Source: JAHEEL01 sp039715165 (lineage in GTDB: Bacteria; Actinomycetota; Acidimicrobiia; Spongiisociales; UBA5794). From it: a DNA stretch of 15,654 nucleotides. The stretch covers positions 1-15,654 of the forward strand of contig JBDLHX010000054.1 in NCBI GenBank assembly GCA_039715165.1. Reading direction: 5' to 3'. Shown in pieces: positions 7,119 through 13,900 of the stretch (position 1 is the stretch's first letter; each line of letters begins with the position of its first letter). A program made the position numbers and the translations under genes. The notes below the pieces were generated by a model, which had not been told where the DNA came from, did not search any database, and worked only from the letters and a program-made list of their open reading frames with translations.

Positions 7119-8573
7119 TCACCCATCACCCGGGCGTGCCGGGTATGCCTCTGCGCTGGGGACGAACCGCGCCGCGAGCCACGTCGTGAGGGGCACGGCG
7201 GCGACGAGACCGATGCTTCCGACGAGCGTTCGGACGATCTCGACAGCGACGACCTCGCTATTCGCGATCGTCCCGAGCGACTGGTTTGCCACCACGAACA
7301 ACACGAGCAGCGGCAGCGACGCGCCGGCGTACGCCAGCAGGAGGGTGTTGACCATCGACGCGATGTGGTCGCGCCCGACACGCAACGCCCGGCGGAACAC
7401 AGCCGTTCGGTCGAGTGACGGATTGGCCGCTTGCAGCTCCCACACCGTCGATGCTTGCGTGATCGTCACGTCGTCGAGGGCGCCGGCCGCACCGAGAACG
7501 ATCCCGGCGAGGAGCAGACCGCTGACGTCGATGTTCCCGAAGAAGGTCAGGAGCGACGTCTCCTCCGCTGCGAAGCCGGTGAATCGGGCCGCCTCCACGA
7601 CGATCGCCGACAACACTGCGGTGAGGATGAGCGCTGCGGTCATCCCGAGCAGGGCGATCGTCGTCATGCGATTGAAGCCGTGTGCGAGGTACATAGCCAC
7701 GAAGGCGATCGCTGCCGACCCAAACACGGCGACGAGCACGGGGCTTCGACCGTCGAGGATGGCGGGGAGGACAAACATGAGCAGCACCATCACGCTTGCG
7801 GCGAGGCCGACGAGCGCCGTCGCTCCCCTCCATCCCCCGAGGGCAACGACGACGATGGCGAATGCGAGGGCGACGGCGATGAGCACGAATCGTCGGTCGA
7901 AGTCGGCGAACTGGTAGAGGGAGTGCGGGTCGGCGGGTCGGACGGAGAGGACCACGAGTTCGTCGTTGTCGTAGAGGAAGTCGACGAGCGCCTCGTCCCC
8001 CGCGGTCAACGTCGATGCTTCCTCTTCGGGCATCGACTCGTACACGGCAGTGCGACCGCCCTCGCCATCGTCGATCGTGACGTCGACGAACACGCACTCG
8101 GACTCGGCATCGAACGTGCATGGCGCGTAGCTCGTCGAGTTGACTGTTCCGGCCGGGGTGGCCCGGGAGAGCACCACGTCGTCTCCGGGATCGAACCTCG
8201 GCGTCGTGGCCGACGGAGGGAACTCCTGGATGAAGACGAAACCCTCGTCGGGACCCGCCGTCAGCTCGAACCGAACGATCGTGCAGGCTTGTGTCTCGAT
8301 CCCCGTGCAGCCCCGCTCGGTGACGCTGGACACGGTGGCGCGGTAGAAGTCGGTTGGGACGCCGAGCGCCGAGAGGTCGTCGGCCTGGGTGCGAAACGCC
8401 CCTGTCGGGCGCACAGAGATCATCCCCACGAGGATGATGAGCCCAACCACGATGCCGATCACGACGAATGGATCGACACGCCGGGGCTCGTCACCGCTGG
8501 AGCTCTCATCCTCTGGAGCGAAGGCCATCCACTCGTCGATCTCATCAGGATCGAAGGCGCCGCTGTCAGACAT
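7119..8573 (-). CDS. YibE/F-like multipass membrane protein
   Basis: A 484-aa protein resembling the YibE/F family, whose function is not well established (a membrane transport role has been suggested). It has an acidic cytoplasmic N-terminus, TM1 at about residues 34-54, an extracytoplasmic region at about 60-220, then some seven or eight TM helices between 228 and 470. The family-like motif 'GAAGALDDVTITQASTVWEL' spans 361-380. The outside region holds four Cys as two pairs spaced by eight (C89/C97, C152/C160), likely disulfides. I start it at the ATG at 8571-8573: GATAAT lies 6 nt upstream, so a longer N-terminus reaching to 8675 would begin before the promoter and inside the divergent neighbour. 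Confidence 0.83.
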   Translation of the reverse strand: MSDSGAFDPDEIDEWMAFAPEDESSSGDEPRRVDPFVVIGIVVGLIILVGMISVRPTGAFRTQADDLSALGVPTDFYRATVSSVTERGCTGIETQACTIVRFELTAGPDEGFVFIQEFPPSATTPRFDPGDDVVLSRATPAGTVNSTSYAPCTFDAESECVFVDVTIDDGEGGRTAVYESMPEEEASTLTAGDEALVDFLYDNDELVVLSVRPADPHSLYQFADFDRRFVLIAVALAFAIVVVALGGWRGATALVGLAASVMVLLMFVLPAILDGRSPVLVAVFGSAAIAFVAMYLAHGFNRMTTIALLGMTAALILTAVLSAIVVEAARFTGFAAEETSLLTFFGNIDVSGLLLAGIVLGAAGALDDVTITQASTVWELQAANPSLDRTAVFRRALRVGRDHIASMVNTLLLAYAGASLPLLVLFVVANQSLGTIANSEVVAVEIVRTLVGSIGLVAAVPLTTWLAARFVPSAEAYPARPGDG

Positions 8574-8579
8574 CACCCG

Positions 8580-8585
8580 ATTATC
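8580..8585 (-). promoter_or_regulatory. -10 element for leaderless YibE/F-like gene
   Basis: GATAAT on the minus strand lies 6 nt before the ATG ending at 8573. No convincing -35 is seen. It lies in the same 58-bp gap as the divergent promoter of the TauE/SafE-like gene. Confidence 0.45.
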
Positions 8586-8618
8586 GCATCCCGGCTCGGA
8601 CGGAGATCCGAGCACTCC

Positions 8619-8624
8619 TATCGT
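8619..8624 (+). promoter_or_regulatory. -10 element for leaderless TauE/SafE-like gene
   Basis: TATCGT lies 7 nt before the ATG at 8632; a weak -35-like TCGGAC (8596-8601) is 17 nt further up. There is no Shine-Dalgarno. Confidence 0.42.
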
Positions 8625-8631
8625 TGCCCGG

Positions 8632-9348
8632 ATGTCGCCCACCGACTTGATCATCGCTCTCATCGTGACGTTCATCGCCGCGGCGATTCAGGGCGTGGTC
8701 GGCATCGGCTTCGCAATGGTCTCGGTACCGATCCTGGCTTTGGTCAACCCCTCGCTCGCACCCGTGCCCCAGCTGTTGATCACGCTCCCGCTCACCGTCT
8801 CCATGGCGTGGCGAGAACGCCGTCACATCGAATCCTCCGGCATCGGCTGGGTCATCATGGGCCGCGTACCGGGTGCCATCTTCGGTGTCGCCCTCCTCAT
8901 CGTGGCGACACAGCAGACGCTTGACCTGGCGATCGCGGCGATCGTCCTCGCAGCGGTCGCGATCATCGCCTCCGGCTACCACGTAAAGCGCACACCGCGC
9001 TCAGAGTTCGGCGCAGGGGTGCTGTCCGGTGTCGGCGGGTTGGTCGCCTCAATCGGCGGGCCGCCCCTCGCACTGCTCTACACGCGGGATGACGGTCCAA
9101 CGATCCGATCGAACGTCGCCGCCATCGCCACTATTGGCCTGCTCATCACGATCTCGGCACGGTGGATCTCCGGGAACATCTCCACCAGCGACCTCCACGT
9201 CGCTGCGATGCTCTTCCCGGCACTCGTGGGCGGCTATCTGCTCAGCATGCGCTTCAAGAGCCGTGTCTCCCAGCGGCTCGTCCGCGACTCGATCCTGCTG
9301 CTCTCGATGCTCGGCGCTATCGGTCTGATCATCCGAGCGGTCGTGTAG
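8632..9348 (+). CDS. TauE/SafE (TSUP) family membrane transporter
   Basis: A 238-aa protein with about eight hydrophobic segments in two related halves, as in the sulfite exporter TauE/SafE family, which moves sulfite, sulfoacetate or other small organic anions. Each half opens with a family-like motif: 'IQGVVGIGFAMVSVPIL' (19-35) and 'SGVGGLVASIGGPPLALLY' (132-150). Length fits the family. The substrate cannot be told. The ATG at 8632 is set by the -10 hexamer 7 nt upstream; in-frame sequence extends upstream to 8389, but this would run through the promoter and into the divergent gene. The 3' end converges on the XRE gene, 17 bp away. Confidence 0.87.
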   Translation: MSPTDLIIALIVTFIAAAIQGVVGIGFAMVSVPILALVNPSLAPVPQLLITLPLTVSMAWRERRHIESSGIGWVIMGRVPGAIFGVALLIVATQQTLDLAIAAIVLAAVAIIASGYHVKRTPRSEFGAGVLSGVGGLVASIGGPPLALLYTRDDGPTIRSNVAAIATIGLLITISARWISGNISTSDLHVAAMLFPALVGGYLLSMRFKSRVSQRLVRDSILLLSMLGAIGLIIRAVV

Positions 9349-9365
9349 GACGCGCCGGGAGCGGG

Positions 9366-9866
9366 TCAGGCCGTTTCCGCCCAGAGCGACTCCCAGATCT
9401 CGCCGACCGATCCGACGAGGTTCCCCACCGCCCAGAGCAGCACCCACGCGAGGAGAAGAAGGACGACGGTGGTGAGGGTTGCACGGATGTAGCCGAGCCA
9501 CGGCTTGGAGGGATCACGGATCTCCGCCATGAGTCCCCTGCGCGTGACCGCCTGGAGCCCCGTCTGCGTCACAAACCCGGAGGCCGAGGCGGCCGTCGGG
9601 CGAGTCGCATCCGGTGGTGGCTCCTTCACGATCGGCACGCGCTCGATCTCCGGGGCCACGTCGGGTAGATCGAACGGGCCGGAATCGAGATTGAGCACGT
9701 TCGTGAGCTTCTCGACGACGGCCTCAGCCGGCAGGCCTTCGTCTCGCTCCCATCTCCGCACGGAAGCGGTGGACCGCTCAACTGCCGCGGCGAGCTGGCC
9801 CATCGACAACCCCTTCGCGAGTCGGGCCTCGCGCACGGCTTGTCCGAAAGTGCGGCCTTCGCTCAT
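9366..9866 (-). CDS. Membrane-anchored XRE-type helix-turn-helix protein
   Basis: A 166-aa protein with an N-terminal XRE/Cro-type HTH at about residues 5-60 ('FGQAVREARLAKGLSMGQLA', 'SVRRWERDEGLP'), a Pro-rich linker at 63-95 and one TM helix at about 127-149 near the C-terminus. The HTH should be cytoplasmic, with a short tail outside. This layout recalls RodZ-like cytoskeletal anchors or membrane-bound regulators, but RodZ's large outside domain is absent, so neither is asserted. The start is the ATG at 9864-9866, with TATGCT 6 nt upstream; a longer N-terminus (to 10073) is low-complexity and overlaps the divergent acyl-CoA synthetase. The 90-bp gap to that gene holds both promoters, so this protein could regulate it. 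Confidence 0.82.
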   Translation of the reverse strand: MSEGRTFGQAVREARLAKGLSMGQLAAAVERSTASVRRWERDEGLPAEAVVEKLTNVLNLDSGPFDLPDVAPEIERVPIVKEPPPDATRPTAASASGFVTQTGLQAVTRRGLMAEIRDPSKPWLGYIRATLTTVVLLLLAWVLLWAVGNLVGSVGEIWESLWAETA

Positions 9867-9872
9867 CCCGCC

Positions 9873-9878
9873 AGCATA
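9873..9878 (-). promoter_or_regulatory. -10 element for leaderless XRE gene
   Basis: TATGCT on the minus strand lies 6 nt before the ATG ending at 9866. No -35 is recognised. Confidence 0.42.
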
Positions 9879-9923
9879 TCCCGGGATTGCACATTGGCCG
9901 GCTCTTCGGGACGGCCGGCTCGC

Positions 9924-9929
9924 TATCGT
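9924..9929 (+). promoter_or_regulatory. Possible -10 element of the acyl-CoA synthetase gene
   Basis: TATCGT lies 27 nt before the GTG start at 9957, predicting a short leader that carries the GGAGG at 9948-9952. No clear -35 is seen. Confidence 0.35.
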
Positions 9930-9956
9930 CCGTCTCCGAACGAGCTTGGAGGCAGT

Positions 9957-11744
<1,788 letters not shown>

Positions 11745-11769
11745 TCGGCAACCAGCACTCAGCAGTCAG

Positions 11770-11793
11770 ACGGGCGGCCCTCGGGCCGCCCGT
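11770..11793. terminator. Strong GC hairpin between convergent genes
   Basis: A perfect 11-bp stem (11770-11780 with 11783-11793) closed by a 2-nt TC turn, 25 bp after the acyl-CoA synthetase stop and 19 bp beyond the end of the opposing Cys-rich gene. There is only a weak T run, as is common for terminators in GC-rich actinobacteria. It probably serves both directions. Confidence 0.65.
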
Positions 11794-11812
11794 TCCCGTC
11801 ACCTGTCGCCTT

Positions 11813-12409
11813 CTAGGGCAGCCAGGGGTCGACGACGATCGGCACACCGAGGCTCCCCGCTGCTTCTTTGATCGAGATCCACGACGCATCCCGACAGGAG
11901 TCGCAGACACCCCACAGCTCGTAGGTGCCCTTGCCGAGCAGCCGGCCATGGTTGAAGCCGGTCACACCCTCCTCTGCGCACAAGAGGCAGTACTTGCGCA
12001 CCGAGACACCGACGAGGGACGTCGACGCCACCCGCCGGCAGCGTTCCTCCGACACGCTCGGGGGCTTCCACGAAACGGCGCACAGAACGGCAACGGGGGC
12101 GACCGACGCGCAGACGCCGCAGGAGAGATCGTCGTTGAGCTTGCCCTTCGAGTCCCACACGCGCAACCCGCATTTGCAGTGCTGCAGGTGGCCGGGTTGC
12201 ATCGGATTGCCGCCCATGTGGCAGAAGGCCTTCCCGGTCTCCGACCACAGGTCGACCGACTCGTCCGAGTAGAGCGCGGCGACGTGGACCTCGCCGTCTG
12301 CAGCCAGCCTCGCGCGCTTCCAGCCTCTCGGTTCGCCCGTTGGGATGAGATCGGGATAGCCGTCCGGCCACGGCGGTGGGAGTTTCTTGACGATCGGGCC
12401 CGCTTCCAT
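11813..12409 (-). CDS. Cysteine-rich protein of unknown function, probably zinc-binding
   Basis: A 198-aa soluble protein with eleven Cys. Three are CxxC pairs (C97/C100, C141/C144, C169/C172), one is CKC (78/80), and C63, C110 and C124 are single; H64, H74 and H77 lie among them. The spacing suggests two or three zinc ribbons or another metal site. No TM or signal peptide is seen. 'FCHMGGNPMQPGHLQHCKCG' (62-81) might suggest a Rieske-like site, but the classical CxH...CxxH pattern is not met, so I do not claim it. I do not recognise the family. The ATG at 12407-12409 has TACCGT 6 nt upstream, fitting a leaderless start. It lies downstream of the tRNA-Sec on the same strand and ends at TAG, with no sign of an in-frame UGA. 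Confidence 0.78.
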   Translation of the reverse strand: MEAGPIVKKLPPPWPDGYPDLIPTGEPRGWKRARLAADGEVHVAALYSDESVDLWSETGKAFCHMGGNPMQPGHLQHCKCGLRVWDSKGKLNDDLSCGVCASVAPVAVLCAVSWKPPSVSEERCRRVASTSLVGVSVRKYCLLCAEEGVTGFNHGRLLGKGTYELWGVCDSCRDASWISIKEAAGSLGVPIVVDPWLP

Positions 12410-12415
12410 ACATCC

Positions 12416-12421
12416 ACGGTA
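12416..12421 (-). promoter_or_regulatory. -10 element for leaderless Cys-rich gene
   Basis: TACCGT on the minus strand lies 6 nt before the ATG ending at 12409. No -35 is evident. Confidence 0.42.
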
Positions 12422-12480
12422 TGTCGAGGAATCGGGGCGTGGCCAGGGACGAATGGCACATCAGGACACAGGCGACAGCA

Positions 12481-12503
12481 GCGGAGGCGCAGGGAATCGA
12501 ACC
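12481..12503 (-). repeat. 23-bp duplicate of the tRNA-Sec 3' end
   Basis: These 23 bases are identical to 12636-12658, which cover the tRNA T loop from its closing stem, the 3' acceptor strand, the discriminator base and one base beyond. The flanking sequence has no matching 5' acceptor strand or anticodon arm, so it is a fragment and not a second tRNA. It lies 155 bp downstream in the tRNA's own direction. It could be an old integration (att) scar or a decayed tRNA copy. Confidence 0.75.
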
Positions 12504-12600
12504 TTCTACTCTCGCCGAAGCCATACCCAGAACCGCGCCTAGCGACCGGAGCGGAAGCAGACCCTTTGGCAGAAAGATGCAACACAAATGGGGAGCGCAG

Positions 12601-12623
12601 CCCGATCCCGAACAGGGGTCGGG
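12601..12623 (-). terminator. Hairpin downstream of tRNA-Sec
   Basis: A 9-bp stem with one G-T pair (12601-12609 with 12615-12623) and a GAACA loop, 13 nt beyond the tRNA 3' end. It has no adjoining T run, so intrinsic termination is plausible but not certain. Confidence 0.5.
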
Positions 12624-12636
12624 CCAGCAACGACCG

Positions 12637-12728
12637 CGGAGGCGCAGGGAATCGAACCCCTCGAGCCGCTATGCGACCCGACACCGGTGTTGAAGACCGG
12701 GGCACCCACCAGGCGTACTGACACCTCC
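12637..12728 (-). tRNA. selC: tRNA-Sec (anticodon TCA)
   Basis: A 92-nt cloverleaf on the minus strand that delivers selenocysteine at UGA. The acceptor stem GGAGGTGT pairs with GCGCCTCC (8 bp, two G-U). The long D arm (about 6 bp, one irregularity) is typical of tRNA-Sec. The anticodon stem CCGGT/ACCGG closes loop CTTCAAC, with TCA at 12691-12693. The variable arm is long: CGGGTCGC/GCGGCTCG (8 bp) with an ATA loop. The T arm has loop TTCGATT. The discriminator is G, as seryl-tRNA synthetase expects, and CCA is not encoded. Between T loop and discriminator there are only 12 nt, so the acceptor/T branch folds as 8/4 with an unpaired A rather than the usual bacterial 8/5. TAGGTT lies 7 nt upstream and a hairpin follows. 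No selA, selB or selD is in the window. A UGA-reading suppressor tRNA is the main alternative. Confidence 0.88.
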
Positions 12729-12735
12729 GGTGGGG

Positions 12736-12741
12736 AACCTA
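12736..12741 (-). promoter_or_regulatory. -10 element of the tRNA-Sec gene
   Basis: TAGGTT on the minus strand ends 7 nt before the mature tRNA 5' end, so transcription may begin at or next to the tRNA. It lies between the GNAT stop and the tRNA; no clear -35 is seen. Confidence 0.4.
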
Positions 12742-12763
12742 CTCCTCTCGCGAGAGATGCGGT

Positions 12764-13276
12764 TCAGGCTTCCGGCCCGTCAAGCCGCTTCTCGAGGATC
12801 GTCGTGTCCCAGTACCGACCGAGCTTGAACCCCACCTCGTCGAGCGTTCCCACGACCCGGTAGCCGAGCGCCTCGTGCGCACGGATCGACGGCTCATTCG
12901 GCAGCGCGACAATGGCGTACGCCCGGTGCACCCCCGCGTCGGTGAGGTCGTCGAGTAGCGATGAAAGGAGCTGCCGACCGATCCCTCGGCCCGTGTAGGC
13001 CGGATCGAGAACGGTCGTCGTCTCGACCGACGTCCGGTAGCCAGCTTTGTCCTTGTAGGGGCTGCTGTAGGAAGCACCCACCAACTGATCATCCGCCTCA
13101 GCAACGAAGACCCGATACGGCCCGGCCTCGTCGTACATCTCCCACCAGGCTCTCCGCCGGTTCATGCACCAGGGTTCGTCATCGAATGACACGTGCGAGT
13201 CGACGATCGTCGTGTCATAGATCTCGTTGATACGTTCGAGGTCGGATTCCCGGGCCGGCCGGATGGCTACGGTCAT
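12764..13276 (-). CDS. GNAT acetyltransferase, phosphinothricin/MnaT-like
   Basis: A 170-aa GNAT-fold enzyme that moves an acetyl group from acetyl-CoA to an amine. It looks like the PAT/MnaT branch: N-terminal 'IRPARESDLERINEIYD' (5-21), an acetyl-CoA pyrophosphate loop at 'TGRGIGRQLLSSLL' (95-108), 'NEPSIRAHEALGYRVVGTL' (127-145) and 'EVGFKLGRYWDTTILEKRL' (147-165). That branch acetylates phosphinothricin, methionine sulfoximine or similar amino-acid analogues; the actual substrate is unknown. The ATG at 13274-13276 has TACGCT 6 nt upstream and is probably leaderless. Its promoter region carries repeated sequence. The stop is TGA, but reading past it runs into the tRNA gene, so it is not a selenoprotein. 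Confidence 0.88.
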   Translation of the reverse strand: MTVAIRPARESDLERINEIYDTTIVDSHVSFDDEPWCMNRRRAWWEMYDEAGPYRVFVAEADDQLVGASYSSPYKDKAGYRTSVETTTVLDPAYTGRGIGRQLLSSLLDDLTDAGVHRAYAIVALPNEPSIRAHEALGYRVVGTLDEVGFKLGRYWDTTILEKRLDGPEA

Positions 13277-13282
13277 GGCCGC

Positions 13283-13313
13283 AGCGTACCCGTCGCATTC
13301 AGTGGGCTGTCAA
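13283..13313 (-). promoter_or_regulatory. Promoter of the GNAT gene
   Basis: On the minus strand a perfect TTGACA (13308-13313) and TACGCT (13283-13288) are separated by 19 nt, slightly longer than ideal. The -10 ends 6 nt before the ATG. The -35 is overlapped by the repeat at 13312-13340, which suggests regulation. Confidence 0.5.
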
Positions 13314-13340
13314 CGTCGAATACGACGTTGAATACGACGT
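13312..13340. repeat. Overlapping inverted and direct repeats at the GNAT -35, possible operator
   Basis: An inverted repeat AACGTCG-AATA-CGACGTT (13312-13329) abuts a 12-bp-period direct repeat of GAATACGACGT (13318-13328 and 13330-13340). One arm overlaps the TTGACA of the GNAT promoter, a position suited to a repressor. It also lies 22 bp past the stop of the CBS gene, so a role as that gene's terminator is an alternative. Confidence 0.45.
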
Positions 13341-13362
13341 CGCGAACCCTGGGTATGGCGAT

Positions 13363-13797
13363 TCAGGTGGTGATGTAGCGCTCGAGTTGTTCGATGAGAT
13401 CTCGTTGCTCCGCGATCATCGCCTTGACGACGTCCCCGATCGAGACGAGCCCCGCGAGGCCCCCGTCGTCGCCGATGACGGGCAAGTGCCGCACCCGGCG
13501 GTTGGTCATGAGCTCCATGCACTCGGCGACCGTCGTCGACGGGCGCACGGTGAGAATCTCGGTCGTCATCACCTCAGTCACCGGCGTCTCGCCCGAGCCA
13601 CGAGCAAACAGCTTCACCTTCCGTGCGTAGTCCCGTTCGGTGACGATTCCGACGAGTTCTTCGCCGTCAAGGACGAGGACAGCCCCAATATTGTGATCCG
13701 CCATCGCCTCGAGAGCGCGGAGCATCGTGTCGCTCGGCACGACCGCCCAAACGCCCGTCCCCTTGTGATCGAGGATGCCCGAAACCATCCGCGGCAT
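13363..13797 (-). CDS. CBS-pair (Bateman module) protein
   Basis: A 144-aa stand-alone CBS pair. CBS-1 is about residues 8-63, with 'AMADHNIGAVLVL' and 'LVGIVTERDYARKV'; CBS-2 is about 73-135, with 'TTVAECMELMTNRRVRHLPV' and 'LAGLVSIGDVVKAMI'. Such proteins commonly bind AMP, ATP, SAM or NAD(H) and act as energy or stress sensors. The ATG at 13795-13797 has GGAGG 4 nt before it, and a possible -10 TACGTT (13821-13826) predicts a short leader. It is divergent from the livH gene with a 103-bp gap and is a distant relative of the CBS protein at 20-388. Confidence 0.9.
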   Translation of the reverse strand: MPRMVSGILDHKGTGVWAVVPSDTMLRALEAMADHNIGAVLVLDGEELVGIVTERDYARKVKLFARGSGETPVTEVMTTEILTVRPSTTVAECMELMTNRRVRHLPVIGDDGGLAGLVSIGDVVKAMIAEQRDLIEQLERYITT

Positions 13798-13885
13798 GTT
13801 GCCTCCTTCCCTCTTCCACGAACGTACCTGAGATCCGTCGACCGTGGAGGAACAATCGAGTAGGCACCGCAGCGCCCCCTACCCC

Positions 13886-13891
13886 TACACT
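13886..13891 (+). promoter_or_regulatory. Possible -10 element of the livH gene
   Basis: TACACT lies 9 nt before the GTG start at 13901, which would give a nearly leaderless mRNA. No -35 is recognised and no Shine-Dalgarno is present. Confidence 0.33.
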
Positions 13892-13900
13892 CGCCCGATC

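Noticed and set aside
7128..7144. Short hairpin as a terminator for paralogue B
   Set aside because: Only a 6-bp stem inside the opposing coding sequence, with no T run; too weak to call.
7431..8924. 497-codon open frame on the plus strand
   Set aside because: Overlaps the YibE/F-like gene antisense and runs through two promoters into the TauE/SafE-like gene; no domain pattern.
12482..12573. Second complete tRNA at the 3'-end duplicate
   Set aside because: No 5' acceptor strand pairs with GCGCCTCC, and no plausible anticodon arm is found within tRNA length upstream.
11948..12721. 257-codon plus-strand frame crossing the tRNA region
   Set aside because: Its Arg-rich 'RRRRESN' stretches are translations of the tRNA T arm and its duplicate; it is not a gene.
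12729..12766. GNAT gene as a selenoprotein by UGA read-through
   Set aside because: After the TGA the frame runs straight into the tRNA gene with no conserved continuation; the GNAT domain is already complete.
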